Assembly (NCBI RefSeq): GCF_023856365.1 | Contig: NC_064550.1 | Span: forward strand, 21,825,629-21,889,628 | DNA length: 64,000 nucleotides | Origin: Brienomyrus brachyistius | Taxonomy: Eukaryota; Chordata; Actinopteri; Osteoglossiformes; Mormyridae | Direction: 5' to 3' | Shown here: in pieces, positions 23,131-36,200 of the stretch | Layout: each line of letters opens with the position of its first letter | Position numbering within the stretch: the first letter of the stretch is position 1 | Notes under the pieces: generated by a model | Told to the model about the DNA's origin: nothing | Seen by the model: the letters and a program-made list of their open reading frames with translations, nothing else | Database searches by the model: none | Position numbers and translations under genes: made by a program

Positions 23131-25138
23131 ATTCTCCCGGGAAGCGGCTCGTTAAGCTGAAAACCCGAGCCTTGTCATTATCGTGTATTTCCCGCTTCTT
23201 GTTCATTCCTTGAAAAACTAGTCGAGAAACATTTCAACTGACTGACTCGTCCTTGAGCATCAGCGATCTCTGATGTTCTGCATTAGTTTCGTCGTTTCAC
23301 GCACCATTCGCCAGTTGTGTGTTCGAAACATGACGCGTAACTCCAAATCCATCCCACAATTACGTGTTTTGGTCTAGAAGGTTCTTGGATGGTGTGGAAT
23401 CACTTGGGCATTCTCAGATATCCACCTCAGTAAAACGTGTCCCCAAGCTACGAACACGAGAATGTTTTGAAAGTTTGACTGAGTATGAACTGTGCGTTTA
23501 ATGCGCGTCCAAGTGTGTGGGAAGCCGGCGGTAGTGTGCACTGCACCACTGTAACTCCAGTGACTTATTTGTTCACTGCAGAATCACCTCCGAGGCTGTA
23601 CAGCACCCATGGAGAGAATGGTGTAATTACCCCCCCCCCCCCCCCCCCCCCCGAAAAATCAGCAGGGTCTTCTGCCAGCCCTGAAGGATGCAGGTCCAAT
23701 TCGAGGGTGTATGAAAAAAACGTGGCTCCTTCTCTCCATTGGGGGGGGGGGCGCTTTTGTTGGACCTTCACAGCAGGCTGTGTCACATTAAACCCACTTC
23801 TTAAATTATTTTGGGGAATTGAGGTCCCAACCTGAAACCGTACTGGCATGTGGGGCATGTGAGGTATGGCAGCTTTCCGTCTCATGCCGGTGTTTTTATA
23901 AGCAACTGCTGATCGCGGTTCGGAAACGTGATCCTCTACTGCAAAAGTGCATCCACTGTCCTCTTCTCCTTAGGTATTATGTTGCTTGCTGTTGATTTTT
24001 CTGTTATATTCTTCCTCCTGATGAACGGACACGACGGCTACCTGCCTTTTCGCTGTCTATTAATAATCGGCGTTTGGCAGGACCCAGTTGCCGCTGGCTC
24101 AGGCTCCTCCCCCCAGAGAGTTTCCTCCAGATGTCTGGCATGGCTTAGTGCCAGAGGTCACCGAGAAAGACTGTGGCATCTCCTCGTCGAACATCTGCCT
24201 CCGTACCACACGGAACCGCATCCCACACAGCTGAGAGAATCTGACCCACGGAGGGGCCACATGATACTCAAACCCCCTGAATCTGGCTATTCGATGCAGT
24301 TCTCAGGTGGCAGCCCATCCTGCCTCTTATCCCAGTCGTCCCTGGCGCCCTGCACTCTATTTTTAACGAGTCATGTGACACTTCTGGCTATCAGGTGACC
24401 CTTCCTTCTTCCCCAAGTCCAGTTTCACTATCGCTCCACGCTATCAGTATATCACCTGGCCCGCGGCTCGATTTCACTACCTGCTTAATAGCCCTGTGCG
24501 AGCAGCACCCCTCTCTCTCGCATAGTGCATCCTCTAGCTAGTATCATGCAGGTCTGCTTCGTTTTCTCACGTTCCCTTCAAATTTAGAATAGGAAAGTCA
24601 TCCAAGGAAGATTTAAAGAGCAGAAACAAAATGTTCTATGTGGGGCAGGATAGTGCGACCAAATATATGACAACAACCAGATAGTGTTGCATTCCTGATT
24701 CACTCGTTTTGTGCTGAATTTGGGCCAAAGTATTATGTAATCCTTTTTTATTGTTAGTATGTGTTTACTACACCTTACCCCGCTCTATCCAGAAGGGCAT
24801 GCTTTCTACTGCTGGCTGCTAATGACAGGTTTCATGGAACATAAGTGCGAGGTCTTGCTGCAGTGTCTGCTGGAGACGCCGAGGGTTTGACTCCGGAGTC
24901 CTAAGACATACGTGAGGGATATGAGAAGACGGGCATCTTGGGATATGCCAGTCACATCAAGGCAGCTAAAATTAGATTTGGAAAAAACATGTTTCTGATA
25001 TTGGATGATCATCTGATGATGATGATGATGATAGTAGTAATAATGTGTGACATGTTTAAAAAAAAAAAACACCTGGTGCTTGGTTAATCTGTTTGTTAGT
25101 TGTGCATCGCTGAACAATTATGTTGGATAATCGATGAT

Positions 25139-25345
25139 GATGCGGGGGCGGAGTGTGGCGGGTTAGAACGCTGTGACTGTGATCAGAAGGATGCTGGTTC
25201 GAATCCCATGGTTGGCAGAGTGATCTCGCCATTGGGCCCCTGAGCAAGGCCCTCAACCCCCAGTTGCTCCAGGGACTGACTGACCCTGCTGCCTCAAAAT
25301 TGAAAATAAATGTATGTTGCTTTGGATAAAAATGCCTGCAAAATC
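25139..25345 (+). repeat. tRNA-derived SINE, near full length
   Basis: It has the head GTGACTGTGATCAGAAGG, the B box GGTTCGAATCCCATGG near 25197, the body GAGCAAGGCCCTCAACCC and CAGTTGCTCCAGGGACTG, and the tail GCTTTGGATAAAAATGCC. This is one of the clearest copies and a good family reference. Confidence 0.8.
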
Positions 25346-27879
25346 GGTAAAGTATAATCGTGAGCAACCGTTTATTGACAGGCTGGCATTGTGTTTGAAG
25401 AGGACGGATTGTAAACAAAACAAAGGCAGATTGTAGTCCGATGGCAGTAATGGGCACAGAAAATGGCCGGGCGGTTTGGGCCGGCAGTGCCGCGTCCTGG
25501 ACTGTAGGTGAAGCGTTTGAGCCAGGTAACATCGGAGGGCATTACGGGCAAAGAGCCAAATGGGCAGGGGCCGTTATGTCCGGTCATCTGTGGCATGCAT
25601 GTTGGGGAAATTCCCCCTCACCTTCCTATAAAGACCCCCCCGGGGGCTCACCCAGCACTTATTAATCAATAGGGCAAATAAAGAGGGAACAGATGCTTAC
25701 CTTGAGGAAAGGGGGGGGGGGTGTGTCCGTGAGTGTGTGAGTGTCATTACAGGTCTGCGATAAATGAACCTGTGATGTTGATCCCCCCCCCCCCCCCCCC
25801 CCGCCCTCCCATCTGGTTAAAGATTAACACCTTCCTTCTGTGAAACTGGATCGGGACCGGTGGTCCCTTCCTGAAACGCCTCCCCCTACCCTTGTGGTAT
25901 CATCTTTTGGTACCGCGCCCACCCTTTCTCACCATCCTGGCATATTGTTTTTGCGTCTTGTGCCCACCTGCCCGGCTGGGAGGGCATTGGACGGGCACAT
26001 GGGGGCTTGATGGGGGGAGGTGGACCCCAGCCAGACTCGTTACCTCTTCATCAGTACCTGCTGGAAGACGTCAGAAACCTGACAGGATCGTGTGCGCAGT
26101 TCCGGGGAGGGGAAATAGCTTACAGTATGCCTGACGAAGTAATTACATGAAAGCGTAATTAGGCTGTCAGATTAAACGCAGTCTACTCATCTTAATTACA
26201 GGTCAGGAGTTCCGCGCTCTGCTAATGGGCACGCTCCCTTTCTCTACGGAAGGGTGTGTGGTTGTGACCATGTCGAGAATCGCAGCCTCGATTGGTGAAA
26301 TTCACCGGTCCAGTCAGCCCCAAATTTAATTTGGTTACGGTAGGTCATGCAGCCAGCATGGAATCGGGCCCCTGAGGGTAGCCCCCCCACATGGTGGGTG
26401 TGGTCAGCTGGGAGTGGAGTGAGATGCTTTCGCACGTCTGCCCCAAATAGCTCACTCACCCACTGGAATAAATTACAGAAAGCAGCTTTGCAACGTCCCT
26501 TTGCGAAAGCAGCGGTTCGGTGGATGGTATTTGTGAGCAGGTGAAATTTACTCTCCTCTGGTGCTTTCTGAAGCATAAACCGGGCCCTGGAATTGGATTT
26601 GGATTGACGTTCTTCCTCTAATCATTTGCCGGTCAGGGTGTCGTTGTCACGCTCTGTGTTGCTGTGCCGGGCTCACGTCCAGGTCAGGTTTGACGGTTGG
26701 CTGGAGCACCAGCTGTACTTGAAGCAGCGAGAGGAAAGTGGACCGTCGACTGCGAGAGGACGAGAGCAGGGTACCCCTGGATTCAGGCCCAAGCCCATCA
26801 GGAGAGCAGTGACCCTAGAAGTGCTGACGAGAAGCTAATGTCTCAGCCAGTTAAAGCTTGTGACTGCCCCCCCAGTGGTGGTCTGGTCTTTCAAAGTACC
26901 ACTGTTGTTTGTTCAGGTTTATTGTTGCTCGTTCATTTCGGTTTTTGTCCCATTTCTTGTTTTTTTTTTTTGGTATCGACCGTGACAAAGGTGATTAGCT
27001 TAAGCTGCAAGCATTAGGAAATAAAACGGTCTTATTTAGTCGAAAGTGGTTGGTGTTGCTGCAGTTGTATGTTGGAGGAAGTGATGATGGAGGTGCATGG
27101 GAGCAGCCAATGGGGGGGCTGGCGTGGGGGAGGGGGGTAGAGGAGTGAGAGAACAGCTTATCAACAGGTCAGCAAATTTACGCCTCTGGCCGGCGTGAAA
27201 ACAGACGCTGTATGTGTCCGTGTGCGCGTGCGAATTCGCCGCGACAGGTGAGTGTGTACAGCGGAACGGTGCACAGTCTTTCGGATTCTTCCAGCCCAGT
27301 ATTTTTCCAGGGACAGAGTCATTTGATTTTATTGCTTGATGATTTGATTTCTGTATGTTTGCTTTCAGTACAAACGCAGCTTTCCCCTGGATATGCAGTA
27401 TTTAAGGGAGGTGTCTCTCCCTTGTGTTGAATATTTTGTATTCCGAGGTTACACCCTCCCTCCCATGACTGAGTGAGCAGGGGGTCCCTCCAATCCCTCC
27501 CTCCTTTTCTGCTGCCCCATCTTGTCTGTCCTCATCTCTCCCAGCCAGCAGCTCACAGCAGAGGTGCTACAATCAGGAGCTCATGGTTGGGGGGGGGGGA
27601 ACGGCAGCTTTGTTCACGTCCCAGGAGGGTAACGTCAGCCACCTGCCTGGCAGACAAGATGTGGCCTCTGTGCCCCCCAGCTGCCCAATTCTCACGGGCT
27701 CCATCGCAGATTTTGAACAGAGTGAGCAAATTGTGTTTCTCGCTCTGTGTGCAGGTTTTACAAACATTACATTGTGGTGAGAACCTGTTATTTTGGACCA
27801 TTTTTGGAGGATACTGAGTTTTATAGAAATCTGTGACTGCAAGCGAAACATATTCTGTGTTTTGTTTGGTTGCTCATGG

Positions 27880-27945
27880 TTAAGGTTAGGGCTGGGTGGG
27901 GGGTAAGGTTAGGGCTGGGTGGGGGGTAAGGTTAGGGCTGGGTGA
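27880..27945. repeat. Short G-rich tandem repeat (about 23-bp unit, about 3 copies)
   Basis: Repeats of AAGGTTAGGGCTGGGTGGG, directly upstream of the CA-rich satellite. The G runs could form a quadruplex. Confidence 0.9.
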
Positions 27946-27967
27946 TATGAATACAAAACACATGTAC

Positions 27968-28530
27968 ACACACACACACACACATATGCACAAAACGCGC
28001 ACGCACATACTCACGCACACACATACTCACGCACACACATGCTCACACACGCACATGCACACATACGCACACACGCACGCAAACACACGCAAACACATGC
28101 ACAGACACGCACACACATTCACCACACACAGGCAAACACGCACACAGACACGCACACACACTCACCACACACACACACAGACACGCACACACACTCACCA
28201 CACACACACACTCACCACACACACGCACAGACACGCACAGACACACACACACGCACAGACACACACGCACAGACACGCACAGACACACACACACGCACAG
28301 ACACACACACACGCACAGACACACACACACGCAAACACGCACACAGACACACACGCACAGACACACACACGCACAGACACACACACACACACACACGCAC
28401 AGACACACACACGCACAGACACACACACACACGCTCAGACACACACACAGACACACAGACACACACACGCACAGACACACACACAGACACACACGCACAG
28501 ACACGCACAGACACAGACACACCCACATGC
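27968..28530. repeat. CA-rich satellite with CACGCACAGACA higher-order units
   Basis: About 560 bases of almost pure alternating purine/pyrimidine CA with regularly spaced G substitutions (CACGCACAGACACACA). It opens long low-complexity frames on both strands, which are artefacts. It lies in the probable ndrg3 intron 1. Confidence 0.97.
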
Positions 28531-30234
28531 ACTGACGGCTCTTCAGGTTCCGCTCCGTTCCAGTCGTCCTTCTGCTGGAGCTGCTTTTGTCCACAGCGGC
28601 ACCATTACAGACCAGCAAGCCTGGATGAAAAGGCGGTTTGTCCTAGACTGACATCCTGAAATGATTTGTTTTAAAAAGTCGCTCTTCCCTGAACTGACCC
28701 CTGTGTTTCTCCAGAGCGTTTTTTCCCCTTTTGCTGGGCAGTGAAATGTCGATATTCTAAGCAGCAGGACCAACGCTGATGTGTTAAGGTCTTGACCTGT
28801 TCCCGCTCGGATATCGACGGGACAGATGTCTCGGAAGGACCTTGAACCCACATGTCTCATTTTCATTGCAACGGAAGGACAGAGACCAACAAAGAGGATC
28901 ATTTGGATTATTTTTTGTTGAGCACAACAATGAATAGGTAACAGGAACCTTTGTCTGGAGCTGCCCTATTATGATAAAAAGCCCATTGATAGGGCTTCAT
29001 CTTCTTACTACTTAGTCAATTGCAAAGTGGTACAGTCAGGGTGGTAATTTTATATTTTGCCTGAGTTCTGGGTTCCAGCCCTGCACCCCCCTCCCCCCCC
29101 CCCCCCCCCCCCCCCAGGGGAGCTGTTGTTCGATTGGGTGGATGGAATCTTTTTTCTTCCATCTTCATAAAATCTGTCCATCTCTCCATCTTCCATCATC
29201 TATTGTCCAGCACAGGCAGGAAATGAACATGAACTCAGGGAGTTTATCCATGCTACCTTTTCCTGAACTACAAATTAAAACCGAAAAAAACTATATCGTT
29301 TAGCTTATTATATTACATTTTATTCATTTATCGGACATATCCTCGCAAACTCAGGAAAAAGTCAGGCACCCACGATGCACGTCTACATGAATCATCTCGA
29401 CTTATTTCCGGTTTGCATCCCTTCTTCTTCTGTGGCTCCGTTCTAGGATTTTTTTTAAGGTGGGGGGAGGTGTAAGAGGGGTCAACCTTATGATTAGCCA
29501 ATGATATTTTTTTGAGCCAGGAAGGGGCATTCCATGAGCCAATCAGCTTTCAGCTGGGGCCGCTGTCCCTGAGGCCCCGCCCCTGTATGTATATGTGGGA
29601 TTTCTGCTGGCGTGCAAAGTTGATCTGGACTGTCAACACTCTCAGCGTAAATATTATTGCCGTGACGACCAAGAGCGGCAGCTGGGTCAGGCGTGATCTC
29701 TGGTTGTGTCACCCGCTCCAGTGTGAGTCAGCACAATCGGCTTCCAGAGTAACCGGGGAGGATTCTCGGCTGAGATTATATAACTGAATGCTGTGATGTA
29801 TAATGGAGAGATGATGACTTTTATACAGTGTCAAGTAACTTTTTCTTCACTCCACTCGTGTTTTTTTGCAGATTCCACTATGCTTTTCATGTACAGTGTT
29901 CATTTTGACCAGTGATGTCACTTTTGGGCCCCAGAGATGGCCATTGAAGTGTTAATCACTATAGTCACTACTACATGCATAGTGACCGCGGTCCAGTTCG
30001 ATCTGGGCATCTCTGTGGCACCGTATTTCACCATCAGTGTTTATCGCGTTGGCATAATTGCTTTCCGCTCTGCCGGCCCGCCGACTCACTGCTCGTCTAG
30101 GCCGACGGAGCTCCGGGTCCCTGCTCGGGAGGTGCACTCGCCACGCATCATGGGCAAGTGGGGGCTAATCTCTCGGCTTGTGCCCCTTTCCCCCCCATTC
30201 TCAGCTCTGACTTGACGGGCAGGATAAACCAGCG

Positions 30235-33200
30235 ATGGATGAGCTTCAGGATGTGCAGCTGACAGAGATCAAGCCCCTGCTGACGGACAAGGTGAGCGGG
30301 GCCGCAAAGGATGGGGTGAAGGGGGCGGGGCATTGGGGGGGCTTCGGGGGACAGGGGTGATGGGAGCTGGTCCGAGGCTTCCTCAGCTGCCCCTGTTCCT
30401 GTCCGGGTATCAAGGTTTCGGACAGGCGGGTAACCATGGCAACCGCCTCTCGGCAGAAGATACTGGGAGGATGATCGGTAGGGTTGGAGGTTCTGCCGGA
30501 TCCGCGCGGGTTTCTGCCACCCCCCCCCCCGTCGTATCTGTCAGTGGCCAGTTATGGAGGAAATTCGTGCTGTGGGTGTCCGCCATTCTTCTGCCCCAAC
30601 CTTGATCTGTGGAAACTTCTGGCTGTGGAAGCTCTGAAAGATTAAACTCTGCCGGTCGTCAACGGTAACCTGAGGGGAGGCATCCTGGGGTTGGGCAGAT
30701 TGTAACACGTGGTTGCCGTGTTGGCAGTTGGTGGGTGCGCGGATCTCTCCCCAAAAGATAGGGGGGCTGGTGGTGGAATCTAAAACCCTGCATTTAGGGG
30801 AGGGGGGGGGTAGGCAGCTAATCCCAGAGCTGCGGACTGATTAAAGATTCAATGCCTACAGTCCAAGGGCCTTAATCCCACCTTTAACCCCAAAAAGCGG
30901 CCTGTCGCCGTGGTTTTGCTCATTTACAGTGGCCTTCACAAACCCCCTTGCCTAACTGGAAGCTGAGAACTCGAGCAAACACCATCCTGGTCTCCCCACT
31001 GCGAGCTGCATGCCTCCGATCAGATCCGATGCTCACCCAGCTGAGTTTCCGTGACGAGAGTCCTCGGCTAATGCTAATTGGATTGTGTTTCCTTGGGTGA
31101 GATTAGATATCCAGGCCCCACTGCTTCCCAGATGGAGGATGGAGGATGACACCCCCCACCCCAAACAGGGTAGCGAAAAGCAGTTTGCTGGAAGCATTAT
31201 TGTTTACCCCATGCGGCGTAAGGTATGGGTAAACAATCAGTTGGAGGCAGCAGTGAAATGGAATAGTACAGAGGACAGTGCTTGAATCATTCTCTGGAAG
31301 CAGGGCTATCAGAGAGACACACGGACATCCAGCTTTAGGAGTTAGCCTGCTGTAGCTGTAGCTGCTGAACTATGGCACCTCCTGGTGAAACCTTTGAGTA
31401 AAGCAGCGAGCTAAAACTGCAGGTGAGGGGACGAGAAGAAGATGGAGGAGGAGGAGGACTGCTGACAGGCAAGAAGGTAATGGATCCCCCGATGCATCCC
31501 GAACCTGAGAACATGATCTCCACGAGTCTCCTAGAATGTTTCGCTTGCTTGTCACACTGCAGCTTTCCGTCTTTTTGCCGGGCTGAACATCAGTCTGGAA
31601 CGTTCAACAGAAACTCCTCAAGCAGGGACTTTGCTTTTGAAGCAGAATGATTTAAAAAATGGGACCAATGGTAAAACTGAGCCAGTGCTTCCGGAAGCTC
31701 GAGAATGATGCCGAGGGAGAAAAAGCATCAGTTTAACTTTTTTTGTTTTGTTTTGCTTTTCCTCTTTTCAGAATGTCCGGAACTTCCAGGATGTCGACTG
31801 TCAGGTGAGCTGTGCCATGCTGGACGTCAGCATCTCGAACACGTCTTACGGCGACGGGAGACACAGTCGGGCCAGAACGGAGTCCTCGAAACAATCCTGG
31901 GGTCGCCGTAACTCGTGGGCGCCTTCTTGAGGGCTGGCCTGCTTTGTGCACGTGTGTTTCGTTGGCGTGATTGGGTGAACACCTCGCTTTTAATCCTTTC
32001 AATAAGCTTTAGAAGATGCAGTGGCTGTTGGCAACATCTAAGCGATCGCTCTGTGGCTGTAGTGCTGTTTGTCTGCCATACATAGCATAAAATACGCAAT
32101 CGTATGTACGTGTAAATGACGTAACTGCCAGAATATAATGATAGATTCAAATCTATCTCTTCCCCCATAATGGTTTTATGCCTGTGCATGTTTTGACATA
32201 CAGCCACGAATCCCCTATGGGATGTACACCGTTGTTCAGTGTCTATGTACATGCGTACAGTATGCCAGCCCTTTTCAGTGAGAGACACTGGGTTTGCTGT
32301 GGAGTGGGATCCCTTGGGGGAGGGGTAGGTGTTTGCAGTGTGTCTACGGCTGGTCTTTTCGTCGTGGAGGAGAATCGACCGACCTCACTGGCCCAGCTCC
32401 TCGATCCATTAGCGCACCCCTGAAATAGCATTTAGGTGAAAACGTGGAGCTGCTAAATTCAGTTCCTGGGGCTCGGGGTCTCGTGGGAGGTGGGGGGGGG
32501 CGGGGCTCTTCCTTTCAGGGTCATGCGGCGCCATGATGTCGTGGAGGGGGGGGGCTGCAAAGGCTGAAAATGTCACCAGTGTTCCCTGGGTTGGGGGTTT
32601 CATATTAACAGAGGAAAGAACAGTCAGATGCGCAGTCTTCACAGACGGGCTGGGAGGTGGGGGTGCAGTCTGTACATCCCAAATCCGCTACCCCCTCACC
32701 CTCCCCGAGCAACAGTCTAGGAGACTCAACTCACAGACGCTATGGATGTCGTCGGCTGTGGTGCTGCATCCCCTGGCAGCATGTTGCCCCCCGCCCCCCC
32801 CCCCCGCCCCAGCAGGAGTGAAGGGTGCCCCCCCCCCCAACTCAGACGGCTGCTCACTCAGCCGTCTCCCACGCGACACTCACTCCGGGTCACGACACAA
32901 TCGGCGGGTCTGACTAGATGCGACTCTCTCTGCCGTTGGCCACACAGGGACCTGCCAACAGTCAGTCCCTAGGGGTGGTGTAGGGGGGGCGGCTGGCTTC
33001 CCTCCGCCTCATTTGCCCCCCCAAGCCCTTGCTGTTGCCAAGGCAACCCAGCTCCTTTTCCGAGCTGGCTTTGATGGCTATTTTTACCCTCTTTTTTTTT
33101 TTACCGCAGTAATTTTTGTGGCTGAATGAGCAGCTCTGGGAAGCCTCTGTGTTGTCACACCTGTAAGTTGGTCATGCTTTGCAGATCGTCTCCAGCCGCA

Positions 33201-36200
33201 CGTTCGCATTCCTCCCCAAGAGGGGGCATCACAGCCCCATTTACCGCTCAGTACTGATCACATACTGAAGTAAGATAACCACAGCTCCTATATAACATGC
33301 ATCTTATTTGTCCACGTAAGATACACAAGAAAAGCTGTTCAAAAATATAGCACGGTATTTTCCATTTCTTTATACTTTGGTTATTTTTATGCATTGTCCT
33401 CTATGTACATAGGACATCCATCCATCCATTCATTCATCCATCCATCCATCGATCCATCCATCCATGTATCTTCCATAACCCCACAAACCCGAAGCGATTC
33501 AGTCTTTTTTTCGGCATCTTTTTAATTATAAGGTTTTTTTTCCTCCCAAAGCTCTGAGAGAATGTAAACAGGAAGCAAAAGGCACCTCCCCCCTCGTGGG
33601 TCTTGTGCGACCTTTACAGAGGTCAGCGCTGCAACAGCCGCTCCGCTGCGCAGCCTAACCAGAGGGCATCTATGCTGTGGGCCGGGCCCCAGCACAGCGG
33701 CCCATCCTGGGGGCTGGAACCAGGCCCTGGCAGTCTGCCATCGCTTCCCCCAGATTAATGTACGAGGGGCAGGAAGTGACAGGTGTGCGGAAGCCGGCAG
33801 AAACTGGTGTGATATAAATGGTGGCGCTGCGTCCGGGCAGGTCCCGTGCCGTACGTTCGCTTCACCAGGCCGAGCTGTTTTGTTTTACCAAGCCGGTGTC
33901 ACCGGGGTGATGTGTGACATGCATGTTAACGTGCAGATGGGGAGACGCAGCCCCCACTGAGCCCCACCTGCCATCATGGCGACAGACAGATCATGCGTCG
34001 TCCTGTTCAGGGTGACTGTCACGTTGACTCTGGGGGTGTGACCAGAACTGCAAGGCAATTAATCAGACATCATATCAGTGGAACATCTCAGAGCCCAAAA
34101 CAGTCCTTTACATCAGCCTGCAATCGTTCTGCTCTGTCTCTCCCAGCCTCTTTCTTACACTCTCTCCCTTTCTCTCCTTGCTCTGTCCCTTTTCTTTCAT
34201 GTCACCCTCTGTCCTCTCTTGGTCCTCCCTCACTTATTGTCACGCTTTCTCTACTTCTCTCCTCTTTGTCTCCTCTCCCTCATTCTCTCTCCTTGTCCTT
34301 TCATTTTACTTTGTCTTATTGTCATCATCTCTTTCCCTCTACACTTTCTCTATATCTGTCCCCTCTCTCACTCCCTCCCTCTCTTCTCTGTTCTTTCCTT
34401 TTTCTAAGTCGCTCTCTCTGTCTTTCTATCCTTCCTCCTCTCTCTCACTCCCCCTTTATCCCCCCTCCATCTTTCCCTCTCCTTCTCTCTTTTCTCTTTC
34501 TTTTTCTTATCTCTTTTCTTCCTCTCACACTCTTGTCTCCATCCGTTCATGCTCCCTTCTTTCTCTTCTTTCTCTGTTTTTATCCTCCCACCATTTCTCT
34601 CTTCTATTCTTTATACATCCCCTCTTCTCTCATCCTTTCCTTTTACTCTTCTTTTTCTGTCTTTATCTTTCCTCCTCTCTCTGTCACTCTTCTCTCTTAC
34701 TCTTCCCCTCTTCTCTCTGTTCTTTCCTTTGCCTTCCTCTCTCTTCTCTACCTATCCCTTCCTATTTTTCTATCCTTCCTTCTCTCTCTTTTTCACTCAC
34801 ACCCCACCCATATGCCCCTGCCCCCTCCCCCCATCCCTGCCCTGCTTGAGCCTTACAGACACCCCAGGCCTGTTCTCCCAGCATGCCCTCTGTGTCGGCA
34901 GCAGACATGCTATATCGTCGTGAAGCAGCACCACAGTGCCCTGATTCTAGGTCCCGGCAGCCGGCTCATCACATAGCAGCCCGTTTGTGGCACGACTGCA
35001 GTGCATACAGGATACACCTGTCCCCCCCCCCCCCCCCCCGTTTGGGCCCTGTGCTCCCCCTGAACCGTGGGAGGGGTGACACACACCGGCTGGGAAGCAC
35101 TCCACGTGCCTGGAGCTGTGGGAGCCTTCGCATCGCACAGAAATGTCATGGGGGGACCAGGTGCGACACGGGCCCGTTGGGGGGGGTGGGCAGGAGCCCC
35201 AGAGCTGCCCGGGTGCTGAAATGTCAGTCTGGCTGTCTGGGCTCATGGGAGGCCTGTGGATCAGGTGACCTACATCTGCGTGGTTCACCGTCAACATGGT
35301 TGGCATGAAGTTCATATGAAAGAAAAGATGGCCGCCCATTCTGAGAAACACGGTTCCTAGGGAATCAGATCCACATCACAAGTCTTCCTTTTGGAACCAT
35401 AAACCGATGGATTCTTTTTTGGGTTGGATGGGTTCTTGAATGGATTCTTTTTCTGGGGGAGAGGAACCAGCACATAAGTCTCATTAGTGAGGAATCAAGC
35501 TGTACCGGCGGAAGAGAGGCTTGCGAGACTGAGGGGCTGAATGATTTCTTACCTGGCTGGTGCCGGGAGGCAGTGCCATGCAGGTTTGGGCACAAGGCGG
35601 CGGTATGGATGCCAGTCCATCGCAGGACACATGCACACATACACTATGGGCAATTTAGAGGCACCAGTTAATCTAACCCCCCCCCCCCCCCCCCTTGGGG
35701 GAGTGGACAGCAGTGGTAACAGTGTCTCTGTGTGAGCCTCTGGTGGACGTAACATGCTACTGCGCCCTGGAATCTCTGCGTTAAGAGGGATGTTCAGATC
35801 TCTATGCAGAGTGCAAATTAGCAATACGAAGTAGACAGCGAGGAATATGCTCCTCTGCGTGATGTTCTGTAGGAAAAAAGGTGGCATTTACTTAATTTCG
35901 TTCTTTTCCTCTAGGTTTTATCGATGAAACTTAAATGGGACACAGCTCTTCTCATTAGCTTTATTTTGATTTCAGGAAATAAACAAACGTGACTTAAGCC
36001 GAAGATGCTGAAGCGCTTCTCAAATCCTGCCGCCTCGGCTGTTATCTAACAGCTTCAGTGACGTGATGAGATGTGACTGATGAAATAAAATAGCCTGCTT
36101 CTCTTTCATGACATTTTTTTATATGATTTTTGAAAATTAAAATTCAGTCCAAGATCGTCCTTTTTGGTGACCTGGCGTTTGTTTGTTTGTTTTTCGCTTG

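Larger units (their letters stand above)
16995..30204 (+). other. ndrg3: Probable first intron of ndrg3 (about 13 kb)
   Basis: No conserved protein match was seen on either strand. The stretch holds SINEs (near 19.4, 23.0 and 25.2 kb), a MITE-like copy (20.4 kb), a GGAT run (about 19650), C runs (23630-23652, 25783-25802, 29093-29115) and the CA-rich satellite at about 27.97-28.53 kb. A small CpG-rich patch ending in a donor (GCGACAG|GTGAGT, edge at 27247) could be another first exon, with weak support. Confidence 0.45.

Noticed and set aside
25056..25532. 158-codon minus-strand frame
   Set aside because: Most of it is antisense to a tRNA-derived SINE.
28039..28659. Long open frames (up to 251 codons on +, 191 on -) rich in His/Thr or Cys/Val
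   Set aside because: They are translations of the CA-rich satellite in all frames, with no start context or homology.
33993..34976. 327-codon open frame rich in Ser, Leu and Phe
   Set aside because: It lies on the polypyrimidine tract. The absence of purines removes stop codons, and composition explains it.
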